In this document: positions 42,050-51,870 of the stretch, piece after piece
Position numbering within the stretch: position 1 is the stretch's first letter
Layout of the letters: every line of letters begins with the position of its first letter
DNA from: Sphingobacteriaceae bacterium
GTDB taxonomy: Bacteria; Bacteroidota; Bacteroidia; Sphingobacteriales; Sphingobacteriaceae
Assembly (NCBI GenBank): GCA_947458875.1
Contig: CANGZD010000008.1
Span: forward strand, 1 to 55,644
DNA: 55,644 nt
Reading direction: 5' to 3'
Notes under the pieces: generated by a model
The model's input: the letters and a program-made list of their open reading frames with translations, nothing else
The model's database searches: none
What the model was told of the DNA's origin: nothing
Program-made: the position numbers and the translations under genes

Positions 42050-43879
42050 ATGAAAACCTATTTCCGACTGCTTTCTTTTGCAAAACCGATTGAAAAGTTT
42101 GCAATCCCTTACATCATCACCACGCTGCTGGCTATTGTTTTCAATACCTTAAACCTGGCTTTGTTGGCACCCTTGCTGCAGACTCTATTTTTTCAGGAAG
42201 ATGCGGGTGGAGTAGAACGGATCCTTAATAAACCAGAAAGTAGCTTTGATGTGATGGCACATTTGCAGTATTACATGCAGGTGGTCACTAAAGAATACGG
42301 TTCTATTGGTGCTCTGCAATTGGTTTGTGCTACGATTGTGACTTCTGTTTTACTGGCTAATATTTTCCGCTACCTTTCGCAGCGGATTATGGAAAACTTA
42401 CGTGCCCATACGCTGCTCAATTTACGCAGGTCGGTGTTTAATAACGTGATGGATCTACATTTGGCTTATTTTAACAATGAGCGAAAAGGGGATGTGATCT
42501 CCAAAGTTTCATCCGATGTGCAGGTTGTGCAATTTTCAGTGACCAGTACATTACAGGTGGTGTTTAAAGAACCACTGCAGCTCATTGCCTATATCATTTT
42601 TTTATTCAGTATTTCTGCTAAGCTTACTTTTTTTGCACTATTGATCATTCCCTTTTCCGGTTATGTGATCGGACGTTTGGTAAAACGTTTGAGGGCACAA
42701 GCCATTAAAGCGCAGCAATCATTAGGTTTGATGATCAGCTTCTTGGATGAGGCTTTATCAGGCATCAAAATCATCAAATCATTTAATGCCACACAGCAGG
42801 TAAAAGAGAAATTCGATAAAGAAAATAGGCAATACACAGGCATTATAAAAGCCATGGCCCGCAGGCAACAGCTTGCCTCACCCGTTTCGGAGTTTTTAGG
42901 AGTGACCGTAGTTTGTATCATTGTTTTATACGGTGGATCTATGATTTTAAAAGGAAATTCAGGATTAGAGGCACCGGCTTTCATCGCTTACATCACCATG
43001 TTTTCTCAATTAATGCGTCCGGCTAAAGCTATTACCGATTCTTTTAGTCAAATCCACTCGGGTATTGCTGCAGGAGAGCGGGTATTGAATTTGATTGATT
43101 TGAAACCTGAAATTGTGGATGCTCCGGAAGCTAAAGTGGCGAAAGCATTTAAACAGTCTATCTCCCTTAAGAATGTTTCTTTTTCTTATGGAGAACGAAA
43201 AATTTTGGATCAGATCTCTCTGGAAATTGAAGCAGGTCAAACTGTGGCCTTAGTCGGTCCTTCTGGAGGAGGTAAGTCTACTTTAATGGATCTGATTCCA
43301 CGATTCATCGAGCCGGAAAGTGGTGAAATCTGTTTTGACGGGCTGGATGTCAGAAAATTACGGATGGACTCGGTTAGATCGCAGATGGGGATTGTGAATC
43401 AGGAATCGATTTTATTCAACGATACGATATTTAATAATATTGCCTTTGGCAAGCCAAATGCTACGCAAGAAGAGGTGATAAATGCCGCCAAGATTGCCAA
43501 TGCGCATGATTTCATTAGCCAATGTGCAGATGCGTATCAAACCAATATTGGCGATCGGGGCTTAAAATTATCTGGAGGGCAGCGTCAGCGTTTATGTATT
43601 GCCAGGGCTGTACTCAGTAACCCTCCCATTATGCTGCTCGATGAAGCAACTTCTGCATTGGATGCGGAGTCGGAGAAATTGGTGCAGGATGCTTTGAATA
43701 AATTAATGCAAAACCGAACATCACTGGTAATTGCCCACCGATTGAGCACGATTCAAAGCGCCGATAAAATTATTGTGCTTGATGCAGGAAAAATTATACA
43801 GTCGGGCAGTCACCAAGAATTAATGAAACAAAATGGTCTGTATCGAAAATTGATTGAGATGCAGGTATTCAACGACTAA
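42050..43879 (+). CDS. MsbA-like ABC transporter, fused permease and ATPase
   Basis: A 609-residue half-transporter: six-TM exporter domain (residues about 15-330) fused to a nucleotide-binding domain with Walker A GPSGGGKST, signature LSGGQRQRLCIARA, Walker B LLDEATSALD and the switch His in IAHRLST. Such homodimers flip lipid A core, lipids or drugs across the inner membrane. The disrupted UDP-galactopyranose mutase follows about 70 bp later on the same strand, so a link to envelope glycolipids is possible but unproven. Confidence 0.93.
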   Translation: MKTYFRLLSFAKPIEKFAIPYIITTLLAIVFNTLNLALLAPLLQTLFFQEDAGGVERILNKPESSFDVMAHLQYYMQVVTKEYGSIGALQLVCATIVTSVLLANIFRYLSQRIMENLRAHTLLNLRRSVFNNVMDLHLAYFNNERKGDVISKVSSDVQVVQFSVTSTLQVVFKEPLQLIAYIIFLFSISAKLTFFALLIIPFSGYVIGRLVKRLRAQAIKAQQSLGLMISFLDEALSGIKIIKSFNATQQVKEKFDKENRQYTGIIKAMARRQQLASPVSEFLGVTVVCIIVLYGGSMILKGNSGLEAPAFIAYITMFSQLMRPAKAITDSFSQIHSGIAAGERVLNLIDLKPEIVDAPEAKVAKAFKQSISLKNVSFSYGERKILDQISLEIEAGQTVALVGPSGGGKSTLMDLIPRFIEPESGEICFDGLDVRKLRMDSVRSQMGIVNQESILFNDTIFNNIAFGKPNATQEEVINAAKIANAHDFISQCADAYQTNIGDRGLKLSGGQRQRLCIARAVLSNPPIMLLDEATSALDAESEKLVQDALNKLMQNRTSLVIAHRLSTIQSADKIIVLDAGKIIQSGSHQELMKQNGLYRKLIEMQVFND

Positions 43880-43949
43880 TTCCCACAATATCTTCTGAAT
43901 AAAAACCAAATCCCGAAGTAATGAGTTATTGTTAAATAACAAATTACAA

Positions 43950-45055
43950 ATGGAATACGATTACCTGATTGTAGGCGCTGGCCTGTTCGGTTCGGTGTTT
44001 GCCTACGAAGCAAAGAAAGTAGGTAAAAGATGTTTAGTGATTGATAAGCGTGATCATCGGGGCGGGAATGTATACTGTAAAGAGATGGAGGGCATTCATG
44101 TGCATTGGTATGGTGCACATATTTTTCACACCAACGATCAAAAAATCTGGGATTATGTAAACCAGTTTGCTGATTTTAATCGCTACACTAATTCTCCCTT
44201 GGCAAATTACAAAGGGCAGTTATTTAACCTCCCTTTTAATATGAATACCTTTTATCAGCTTTGGGGGGTAAAAACTCCGGCAGAGGCGCAGGCAAAAATT
44301 GCCGAACAGGTAAAAAGTATTCCCTTCAGCACGCCAAGCAATTTGGAGGAGCAGGCATTGCTGATGGTTGGCCCGGATATATATGAGAAACTGGTTAGGG
44401 ATTATACCGAAAAGCAGTGGGGGACCACTGCCAGAGCACTACCCGCCTTTATCATTAAGCGGCTCCCGCTTCGGTTTACTTTTGATAACAACTACTTTAA
44501 CGATCAATATCAGGGAATCCCGATAGGGGGCTATAATCAAATTATCGATGCACTTTTAAAAGGCGTTGAACTCCGCCTGAATACCGATTTTTTCAGTGAG
44601 AAACCCTATTTCGAATCGATTGCCAACAAGATGGTTTACACCGGAAAAATAGACGAATACTTTAATTATTGTTTTGGCGAATTGGCATACCGAAGTCTTC
44701 GTTTTATCACATCAGCCATAGCAGTTACGTTTCCATTTATTATTGGAACGCCGTAGTGAATTATACCGATGCGGAAACACCCTATACCCGTATTATTGAG
44801 CACAAACATTTTGAGTTTGGCCTGCAGCCTAAAACCGTTATTACCCGTGAATATCCTGCATTGGGTACCAAAAATAGGGAACCCTATTATCCGGTGAACG
44901 ATGCCAGAAATACAAAACTATTTAATCAGTACAGAGAACTCGCAAGCCGGCAAAAGCAAGTCATTTTTGGAGGAAGATTAGCAGAATATCGCTATTACGA
45001 CATGCATCAGGTTATTGCCTCTGCCTTGAAGCGATGTCAGATCGAGTTTAACTAA
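43950..45055 (+). pseudogene. glf: UDP-galactopyranose mutase, frameshifted
   Basis: Converts UDP-galactopyranose to UDP-galactofuranose with FAD. The N-terminal frame (from ATG 43950, MEYDYLIVGAGLFGS) carries the FAD-binding motif, DKRDHRGGN, HWYGAHIFHT and FGELAYRSLRF, then runs out of frame and stops at 44754-44756. The C-terminal part is read in the -1 frame from about 44700 to 45055: NAVVNYTDAETPYTRIIEHK, FGGRLAEYRYYDMHQVI. Both halves lack nothing but the join. The break lies at 44699-44745, where the spacing to NAVVNYT is longer than usual and the amino acids are unlike relatives, so more than a single-base change is likely. As assembled it is a pseudogene; a sequencing error is possible. 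Confidence 0.85.
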
Positions 45056-45276
45056 TGCCCCCGATCCTGAATATAATTGCCAAAATCAACCAATACTTTA
45101 TTGATTTCGATCAGCAACAGTCATTATTTACGGCTTATATCCCTAGAATTAAGGCAGAAGAAAGCAAATTTGACGAGGACCTCCGGAATCTGTTCAAAAA
45201 AAAAGCCCCGATTTCCAGAGCTTTTTTATTCAGTTATTTTCTTTACAGTTTTCGCTTCACTTCCACTTGTTCGTAG
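45055..45276 (+). CDS. Short frame overlapping the glf stop, doubtful
   Basis: A 73-residue frame whose ATG overlaps the glf stop as TAATG. Residues 1-50 ([20 protein letters not shown]...) read like protein, but the frame then passes through the infB terminator and ends inside the antisense of infB. I recognise no family. It could be a remnant of a gene whose end was lost. Doubtful. Confidence 0.25.
   Translation: MPPILNIIAKINQYFIDFDQQQSLFTAYIPRIKAEESKFDEDLRNLFKKKAPISRAFLFSYFLYSFRFTSTCS
45196..45227 (-). terminator. Intrinsic terminator of infB
   Basis: On the minus strand AAAAAAGCTCTG pairs with CGGGGCTTTTTT through two G-U pairs, then a T tract. On the plus strand the same pairs would be C-A mismatches, so it is directional. 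Confidence 0.8.
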
Positions 45277-47915
45277 GCTTCCACAATATCGCCTACTTTG
45301 ATATCGTTAAAATTCTGGATGTTCAGACCACACTCATACCCGGTTGCCACTTCTTTCACATCTTCTTTAAAACGTTTCAATGATGCCAGCTCACCAGTGT
45401 AAACTACTACGCCATCACGGATGATACGTACACTGCTGTTGCGGTTGATCTTGCCATCCAATACCATACATCCGGCAATGGTTCCCACCTTGCTGATTTT
45501 GAATACTTCGCGGATTTCTACGTTAGCAGTAATCTTTTCTTCAAACTCAGGAGCTAACATGCCTTCCATCGCAGCTTTAACCTCGTTGATGGCATCGTAG
45601 ATGATAGAGTACAGACGGATATCAATTTGTTCTTGCTCGGCTAATTTACGGGCACCTTGTGAAGGACGTACTTGGAAACCGATGATAATCGCATCAGAGG
45701 CTGAGGCCAATAAAACATCAGACTCAGAGATTTGTCCAACCGATTTATGGATGATATTTACCTGAATTTCTTCGGTAGATAATTTTAATAAGGAATCTGA
45801 AAGTGCTTCAATCGAACCATCCACGTCACCTTTCACAATTACATTCAATTCTTTGAAGTTTCCGATCGCTAAACGACGACCGATTTCATCCAGTGTAATG
45901 TGTTTTTGAGTGCGTAAACCTTGTTCACGTAACAATTGCAAACGTTTGTTGGCAATTTCCCGGGCCTCCACTTCACTTTCCATCGAATTGAATTTATCGC
46001 CGGCGGTTGGTGCACCCTGCATACCCAACACCTGAACCGGCGTACTTGGTCCTGCTTGCTCCACTTTTTGGCCACGCTCATTGGTCAAGGCTTTTACCCT
46101 ACCGCTGTAGCATCCGGCCAAAATCGGATCTCCCACTTTCAATGTTCCTGATTGGATCAATACCGTGGTTACAATTCCACGACCTTTATCCAAGGCGGCT
46201 TCAATTACGGTACCTACGGCACGCTTGTTCGGATTAGCCTTCAACTCAAGTAATTCGGCTTCCAGCAATACTTTATCCAGTAGTGCATCTACACCCTGGC
46301 CAGTTTTACCTGAAATTTCTTGACTTTGGAATTTACCACCCCAATCTTCTACCAGGATATTCATCATCGAGAGTTGCTCACGGATCTTGTCTGCATTAGC
46401 ACCTGGTTTATCGACTTTACTGAAAGCAAATACGATAGGTACGCCAGCAGCCTGAGCATGATTGATCGCTTCTTTGGTTTGTGGCATCACGGCGTCGTCT
46501 GCTGCAATTACAATAATGGCAATATCAGTTACCTTAGCACCACGGGCACGCATCGCTGTAAAGGCTTCGTGTCCTGGAGTATCAAGGAAGGTAATTTTAC
46601 TTCCGTTTTCGAGGGTTACTTCATAAGCTCCAATGTGCTGGGTAATCCCTCCGGCTTCACCCGCAATAACGTTGGTTTTACGTACAAAGTCGAGTAATGA
46701 AGTTTTACCGTGGTCAACGTGACCCATAACGGTTACGATAGGTGCACGAGGTTTCAGGCTTTCCGGGCTGTCTGCTTCTTCAATCGTATTGTTTTCTTCA
46801 TCTTCCGGTTTTACAAACTCTACTTCGAAGCCAAATTCCTCGGCAACAATGCTCAAGGTTTCTGCATCTAGGCGTTGGTTAATGGAGACAAACATGCCCA
46901 ATGCCATACAAGTAGAAATGATCTGGGTAACTTGTACATCCATCATCTTCGCCAATTCGTTGGCGGTAACAAATTCAGTTACCTTCAGTACCTTCGACTG
47001 TAATTCTTTTTCCAATGCTGCTTCTTCAGCAGACTGGGCTACATCATCTCGTTTTTGACGACGTAATTTGGCTCTCTGAGCAAATTTCCCAGACTTACCT
47101 GCACCGCTTAAACGGGCAAGGGTAGCCTTAATTTGATCTTGAATCTCTTTATCGGTGGGCTCTTCTTTGGTTGTAGGAGCCGCTTTACGGAAATCTGTAC
47201 GTTGTTGGTTATTACCACCTTGTCCCTGTCCGGGGCCACCACCAAATTCTTTACGTTTACGCTTACGTTTATGATCGGCGCCCGCATCAGATGAAGAGGC
47301 AACCGGACCTGATTTTCTTGGTTCTGGTAAATCAATTTTACCTACCACATTTGGTCCACTTAGTCGACCTGCTTTGGCACGTACTACCTCATTTTCTGGA
47401 GCTGGTGTCGTTTTTTGTTCTTCTTTGGCGGGCTCTTCAGCTTTTGGTTCAACCGCTTGCGGAGTAGGAGCGGGTTCTGTTTTTTTCTCTGGACGTGTTT
47501 TGGTGTTCAAGTCATCCAGATTGATTTTCCCAACTATCTTTACCCCTTTTGCCAGTTCAGCTTTTTCTTCCACTTTTGGACGCTCTGGCTGAGCAAAGGA
47601 ACCTGTATTTTTAATCAGAATTTCTTCTTGTTCAAATATTTCGGGTCTTTTAGGCTCCACTACAGGTTTTTCTGTAGCTTCAGGCACATCATCGCGACGG
47701 ATTTTGCCAATCACAATTTGTTTGGCTTCTTCTTTCACGATCTTATCCCCTTGGAACTCTCTTAACAGGGCATCGTACATGGCCGGCTCGAGTTTGAACA
47801 TGGGTTTTGCTTCTACAGCAAAACCTTTTTTCGACAAAAACTCGGCAGCGGTAGCTAGTCCAATGTTAAGTTCCTTGGCGGCTTTAAGTAAGTTGATGTT
47901 TTTACCTTCTGACAT
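45243..47915 (-). CDS. infB: Translation initiation factor IF-2
   Basis: GTPase that delivers initiator tRNA to the ribosome. The 890-residue protein has a variable, charged N-terminus (about 1-380; [12 protein letters not shown]), an IF2_N domain and a GTPase core with G1 [10 protein letters not shown]3 DTPGHEA and a G4 motif that reads SKVD, where NKxD is normal. Domains II-IV follow with IF2-type strands ([19 protein letters not shown]). Last gene of rimP-nusA-infB, ending in the directional terminator. Confidence 0.95.
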   Translation of the reverse strand: MSEGKNINLLKAAKELNIGLATAAEFLSKKGFAVEAKPMFKLEPAMYDALLREFQGDKIVKEEAKQIVIGKIRRDDVPEATEKPVVEPKRPEIFEQEEILIKNTGSFAQPERPKVEEKAELAKGVKIVGKINLDDLNTKTRPEKKTEPAPTPQAVEPKAEEPAKEEQKTTPAPENEVVRAKAGRLSGPNVVGKIDLPEPRKSGPVASSSDAGADHKRKRKRKEFGGGPGQGQGGNNQQRTDFRKAAPTTKEEPTDKEIQDQIKATLARLSGAGKSGKFAQRAKLRRQKRDDVAQSAEEAALEKELQSKVLKVTEFVTANELAKMMDVQVTQIISTCMALGMFVSINQRLDAETLSIVAEEFGFEVEFVKPEDEENNTIEEADSPESLKPRAPIVTVMGHVDHGKTSLLDFVRKTNVIAGEAGGITQHIGAYEVTLENGSKITFLDTPGHEAFTAMRARGAKVTDIAIIVIAADDAVMPQTKEAINHAQAAGVPIVFAFSKVDKPGANADKIREQLSMMNILVEDWGGKFQSQEISGKTGQGVDALLDKVLLEAELLELKANPNKRAVGTVIEAALDKGRGIVTTVLIQSGTLKVGDPILAGCYSGRVKALTNERGQKVEQAGPSTPVQVLGMQGAPTAGDKFNSMESEVEAREIANKRLQLLREQGLRTQKHITLDEIGRRLAIGNFKELNVIVKGDVDGSIEALSDSLLKLSTEEIQVNIIHKSVGQISESDVLLASASDAIIIGFQVRPSQGARKLAEQEQIDIRLYSIIYDAINEVKAAMEGMLAPEFEEKITANVEIREVFKISKVGTIAGCMVLDGKINRNSSVRIIRDGVVVYTGELASLKRFKEDVKEVATGYECGLNIQNFNDIKVGDIVEAYEQVEVKRKL

Positions 47916-48000
47916 TTAAAATTTAAGCTTTAGCTTCTGTGTTAATTACAAAAATATGTTTTTTGAACGGCTTGTGTTCAATTATTTGGCCAATTTCCGA

Positions 48001-49239
48001 TTATTCGAACTCAGCTTTCAAGATACTCAATACCTCATTGATGGTATCTTCTTCCAAATCTGTACGTTTTAATAGTTCATCGGCACTTAAAGCCAAAACA
48101 GATTTAGCCGTATCTAAACCAATACGCTTGAACTCATCAATGATCCAGCCTTCAATCTCATCTGAGAATTCTTCCAGATCCACATCTTCTTCATCCTCGT
48201 CTGCATTTTCGCGATAAACGTCAATTTCATATCCGGTCAATTTTCCGGCCAATTTGATATTGTGACCACCACGTCCAATGGCAAGTGACACTTGGTCTGG
48301 TTTTAAATACACTGCGGCTTTCTTCTCTGCATCGTCTAATTTAATGCTGGTAATTTTTGCCGGACTCAGTGCACGCTGAATGTAAAGCGAAAGGTTGTTG
48401 GTGTAATTGATTACATCAATATTTTCGTTTTTCAACTCTCTCACTATTCCGTGGATACGAGAGCCTTTCATTCCGACACAGGCTCCTACCGGATCAATGC
48501 GGTCATCGTACGACTCAACGGCTACTTTTGCACGCTCTCCAGGTTCACGAACAATTTTCTTAATGGTAATGAGGCCATCGAAAATTTCGGGCACTTCCAT
48601 TTCGAATAAACGTTGTAAAAACTCTGGTGCAGTACGCGAAATGATAATTTTCGGATTGCTGTTCACCATGTCAACTTCTTGGATCACCGCTCTAACCGAA
48701 TCGCCTTTCTTGAAATAGTCGGCAGGAATCTGTTCCGTTTTAGGCAAAATAAGTTCATTGCCTTCATCATCTAATACCAGGGTCTCTTTTTTCCAAACCT
48801 GATAAACTTCGCCGGTTACAATTTCGCCTACACGATCTTTGTATTTTTTAAAGATCTCATCTTTTTCCAATTCTAAAATCTTAGAAACCAGGGTTTGGCG
48901 GGCAGCTAAAATAGCTCGGCGACCAAAACTTTCTAAGGTGATTTGTTCGATGAATTCATCGCCTACTTCCAAATCAGCATCTATTTGTTTGGCCTCGGCC
49001 AATTCAATTTCTAAATCATCATCTTCAGAAAAACCATCTTCCATCACCATACGGGTACGCCATATCTCCAAATCCCCGTTATCAGGGTTTACAATCACGT
49101 CACAGTTCTCATCTGTGCCGAAACGCTTTCTCAGCATGCTGCGAAATACTTCTTCCAAAACTGAAATTACAGTTGGGCGATCGATGTTTTTGAAATCTTT
49201 GAACTCCTGAAAGGAATCGATTAAATTGATGTTGCTCAT
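48001..49239 (-). CDS. nusA: Transcription termination/antitermination factor NusA
   Basis: RNA polymerase-binding factor of 412 residues. N-terminal domain (SNINLIDSFQEFKDFKNID), S1 domain around 135-200, then KH domains with EMEVPEIFDGLITIKKIVRE, MKGSRIHGIVRELKNENIDV and VSLAIGRGGHNIKLAGKLTG. The acidic C-terminal part (DEDEEDVDLEE) replaces the repeats of enterobacterial NusA. It begins 1 bp after the rimP stop. Confidence 0.96.
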   Translation of the reverse strand: MSNINLIDSFQEFKDFKNIDRPTVISVLEEVFRSMLRKRFGTDENCDVIVNPDNGDLEIWRTRMVMEDGFSEDDDLEIELAEAKQIDADLEVGDEFIEQITLESFGRRAILAARQTLVSKILELEKDEIFKKYKDRVGEIVTGEVYQVWKKETLVLDDEGNELILPKTEQIPADYFKKGDSVRAVIQEVDMVNSNPKIIISRTAPEFLQRLFEMEVPEIFDGLITIKKIVREPGERAKVAVESYDDRIDPVGACVGMKGSRIHGIVRELKNENIDVINYTNNLSLYIQRALSPAKITSIKLDDAEKKAAVYLKPDQVSLAIGRGGHNIKLAGKLTGYEIDVYRENADEDEEDVDLEEFSDEIEGWIIDEFKRIGLDTAKSVLALSADELLKRTDLEEDTINEVLSILKAEFE

Positions 49240-49240
49240 T

Positions 49241-49705
49241 TTACTTAAATGAAATTAAAACCTTACTTTCCATAATCTCTTCGAAAGCAATGATGCGTTC
49301 GATTTGTTGGGCTTTTTTGCCCTTTTCTTTTTTTGTTTCTAAGAGGGTGATGCATTCGGCCTCGGCCTTTAACAACTTCCCTTCAGTTTTATTGCCGTCT
49401 TTCAATTTCAGGCTGATGGCCCGCCCCGTATTTTTTATGTACTGTCTCAACAGTCGAAGCGGGGTATCTACACCCGGAGAGGATACTTCCAGGTTATAGG
49501 CCTGCGAAATCAGATTTTCTTCTTCGAGGTGAAAACCCACATGTCTACTTATGGCGGCACAATCTTTTATACTCAGTCCCTGGTCACCGTCCATTAAAAT
49601 GATCAGCTTACCGTTTGAATGCATTTTTACCTCCACCAAAAACAAGTCTGGGCGGTCGGCAATCTTTTCTTCAACCAATGCGGTTACACGTTGTTCTAAA
49701 GTCAT
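49241..49705 (-). CDS. rimP: Ribosome maturation factor RimP
   Basis: A 154-residue 30S assembly factor, first gene of rimP-nusA-infB. The conserved IMDGDQGLSIKDCAAISRHVG block and the EVSSPGVDTPL block are present, and length is normal. A candidate -7 element and a 9-bp hairpin lie in the 85 bp upstream of the ATG. Confidence 0.93.
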   Translation of the reverse strand: MTLEQRVTALVEEKIADRPDLFLVEVKMHSNGKLIILMDGDQGLSIKDCAAISRHVGFHLEEENLISQAYNLEVSSPGVDTPLRLLRQYIKNTGRAISLKLKDGNKTEGKLLKAEAECITLLETKKEKGKKAQQIERIIAFEEIMESKVLISFK

Positions 49706-49726
49706 GCTCAGGTACTGAAAATAAAA

Positions 49727-49747
49727 AGAGGGGACACGGTCCCCTCT
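49727..49747 (-). terminator. 9-bp hairpin in the rimP leader
   Basis: AGAGGGGAC (49727-49735) pairs perfectly with GTCCCCTCT (49739-49747), loop ACG, followed on the minus strand by TTTTATTTT. It can end the transcript of the upstream lipoprotein gene (stop at 49790) and can also act as an attenuator within the leader of rimP-nusA-infB. Confidence 0.8.
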
Positions 49748-49757
49748 CTATTCTGTG

Positions 49758-49765
49758 CAAATATA
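49758..49765 (-). promoter_or_regulatory. Candidate -7 element for rimP-nusA-infB
   Basis: Minus strand TATATTTG, exact TAnnTTTG, just upstream of the leader hairpin; TTG at 49785-49783 is 17 bp away, slightly short. Confidence 0.5.
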
Positions 49766-49789
49766 CACAATATTTTTGATTTCAAGCGC

Positions 49790-50221
49790 TCAATAGCTGA
49801 ATTTATAACTCAAAGCCTGTTTTTTGCTTTGCCATCTCCCATTCTGCAGCATACCCAATAACTCCATGTTTAAGGATTGCACATAAACTTTAGCTTCATA
49901 TTGGTGGCCTTTTTTAAAAGGGCTTTCAGGTTTAAACTCAAGTTGATTCCCTGTTAGCTGGTATGTGCCGGGCAGTGGAGGCTGTAAATCGGCCCAATCC
50001 GGATCATTAGACAGTTCGTAAACCGCAAAAAACTGTTTCCAGGCAAATTGGGTATTGGTTTCAGCGATCAATTCATCAGGTAGGTTGTTCAACCTCACCT
50101 TACTGCTATCATCAGAAAGTTGGACCTCGAGCCCGTATTTGTTTTCAATCCTACTTGGCTGGCAGGCGTAGAGCAAAATCATCCAAGTATAAAAACCAAA
50201 AAACAGACACTTACGATACAT
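49790..50221 (-). CDS. Small lipoprotein, unknown
   Basis: A 143-residue product with a lipoprotein signal (MILLYAC, Cys20, then QPS). The mature part looks all-beta: YGLEVQLSDDSSKVRLNNLP, GTYQLTGNQLEFKPESPFKKGHQYEAKVYV. The last stretch resembles Ig-like export proteins, but I recognise no named family. Divergent from the COG1950 membrane protein 28 bp away. A hairpin terminator follows its stop. Confidence 0.75.
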   Translation of the reverse strand: MYRKCLFFGFYTWMILLYACQPSRIENKYGLEVQLSDDSSKVRLNNLPDELIAETNTQFAWKQFFAVYELSNDPDWADLQPPLPGTYQLTGNQLEFKPESPFKKGHQYEAKVYVQSLNMELLGMLQNGRWQSKKQALSYKFSY

Positions 50222-50249
50222 TTTCTTTTTTTAATTTAAATTTAGCGAT

Positions 50250-50597
50250 ATGAAATTCATCATCGAAATTTTATTGGGTGGTTTAGCAGTAGCCATCGCA
50301 GCATATTTGATACCGGGAGTGGTGGTAGATAATTTCCTGACCGCTATTGTAGCCGGATTATTACTGGGTTTTGTGAATGCCACCATTGGTACGCTATTGC
50401 GGATTCTAACCTTCCCCATCAATTTCATCACCTTAGGCCTTTTGTCTTTTTTAATTACCGTTGGGATGGTTTTACTGGTAGATCATTTGATCAAGGGATT
50501 TGATACCAGCGGATTTTTTTCAGCCATGATGTTTGCCATTGTGCTCTCCCTGCTGAAAATGGTCCTCAGTATTTTTAGTCCAAAAGATGAGGATTGA
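50250..50597 (+). CDS. Small membrane protein, COG1950/phage-holin-4-2-like
   Basis: A 115-residue protein with four TM helices, matching the phage-holin-like COG1950 family: GGLAVAIAAYLIPGVVVDNF, GLLLGFVNATIGTLLRI and TFPINFITLGLLSFLITVGM. Despite the family name these are ordinary chromosomal inner-membrane proteins of unknown role. Convergent with the TlpA-like gene, with 9 bp between the ends and no terminator visible. Confidence 0.88.
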   Translation: MKFIIEILLGGLAVAIAAYLIPGVVVDNFLTAIVAGLLLGFVNATIGTLLRILTFPINFITLGLLSFLITVGMVLLVDHLIKGFDTSGFFSAMMFAIVLSLLKMVLSIFSPKDED

Positions 50598-50606
50598 AGC
50601 CTTTAT

Positions 50607-51848
50607 TTATTCCGCCAGGAGATCTGTGACCAATTTTTCAAACTCCTCCGCAAATTCGGTATAATATTTACCGGTTCCCGGGCCCGAAAAACCGGTATGT
50701 ATTTTTCGTACTGTTCCCTTTTTATCGATGATGATGGTAGTAGGGAATGCCATAAATTCTTTAAGAGCAGGAATACTTTTTACCACTTCGCTTTTTTCGT
50801 TGGTATAACCGGTAAGGAGCAGCGGATAGTTCACCTTAAAGCGTTCTTGTAAACGTTTCACATTTTTTGTGGAACGCTCTTTATCGGTAGATCTTTCGTA
50901 AGCAAGTCCAACAACAGCGAGACCTTTGTCTTTATATTTATTGTAAAAAGGTACCATGAAGGCAGTTTCATCCATACAATTAGGGCACCATGAGCCAAAG
51001 AATTGAACCACTACCACTTTGTTTTTGAAGCTTTCATCCTTTAATGAAACTTGTTTTCCTTCCAAATCAGGAAAACTGAAATCAATGCTGGTATAGCCTG
51101 GTTTTAAACCGGTAAGACTATAAGCATCTGGTAAAACCGCTTTTTCGTCTTTTTGTGCAGTCCAGTTCTCGATGGCTGTGTAACCAGAGTACATTTTTGC
51201 ATCGGTGATGCTATTACCATTGACCTTTCCGCTAAATAAATAGGCATGGGAGCCATCAAAGCAGGAAAGGTAAAATTTATCGCCCGAAACAGTACCTTCC
51301 AAGAAACGGTAGTCGCCGGTACTGGTTAAAAATGTACCATATAATTTAGTGCCTTGCTGTTCAAATTGACCGATTGCCAGAGTGGTGTCTTTAGTCTCTT
51401 CGGCAATAAAAGTAACTGACCATTTACCATTGAGATCAACCTTAGCCTCACTTTTGGCTTTAAAGAATCGCCAGTCGGCGCCTTGTTCTGCCTTGAAAGG
51501 CATGCTCACATTGGTAGATGCCAGGTGCTTGATCCATCTTCCTTCCAGCGTTTTGCCACGGTGGGCCACCCTGATTTCCGAGTCGAACAGGGGCATTTGA
51601 ATAATGATAGAATCTCCATCTGTTTGTATTTCGTTTACCCGGAAACGTTCTTTACCGTTAATGATGTCGAGGTATTTATTTCCAGCCGAATCGGCCATTT
51701 CGAAATTAAAGGGAATCTCTACACCGGTAGCAGTTTTTAAGCTTGCTCGCCAAATACCATTTTGCAAATTGACTGTGTTTGAGCTGTTACAAGAGGCCAA
51801 AAAAAGACCGGTGATCATCAAGCACACTAGTTGTATTCGCTTTTTCAT
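50607..51848 (-). CDS. TlpA-like thioredoxin-fold lipoprotein
   Basis: A 413-residue lipoprotein (FLASC, Cys20). Residues about 25-260 form an all-beta region of two similar halves (VNLQNGIWRASLKT and KVDLNGKWSVTFIAEE). The C-terminal 160 residues are a TlpA/ResA thioredoxin domain: VVVQFFGSWCPNCMDE, with redox Cys pair CPNC, and FPTTIIIDKKG with the cis-Pro. Periplasm-facing disulfide reductase or sulfur chemistry; substrate unknown. It begins 22 bp after the acyl-CoA dehydrogenase stop. Confidence 0.9.
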   Translation of the reverse strand: MKKRIQLVCLMITGLFLASCNSSNTVNLQNGIWRASLKTATGVEIPFNFEMADSAGNKYLDIINGKERFRVNEIQTDGDSIIIQMPLFDSEIRVAHRGKTLEGRWIKHLASTNVSMPFKAEQGADWRFFKAKSEAKVDLNGKWSVTFIAEETKDTTLAIGQFEQQGTKLYGTFLTSTGDYRFLEGTVSGDKFYLSCFDGSHAYLFSGKVNGNSITDAKMYSGYTAIENWTAQKDEKAVLPDAYSLTGLKPGYTSIDFSFPDLEGKQVSLKDESFKNKVVVVQFFGSWCPNCMDETAFMVPFYNKYKDKGLAVVGLAYERSTDKERSTKNVKRLQERFKVNYPLLLTGYTNEKSEVVKSIPALKEFMAFPTTIIIDKKGTVRKIHTGFSGPGTGKYYTEFAEEFEKLVTDLLAE

Positions 51849-51870
51849 GGGTATTTGTTTTTTTGAGTGT

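Noticed and set aside
44690-44760. Programmed -1 frameshift in glf
   Set aside because: No X XXY YYZ slippery heptamer at the junction, the local sequence is abnormal in both frames and the family is not known to use frameshifting.
47374-47765. Plus-strand frames antisense to the infB N-terminus
   Set aside because: Phe/Ser/Gly-rich shadows of the charged, repetitive IF2 N-terminal region.
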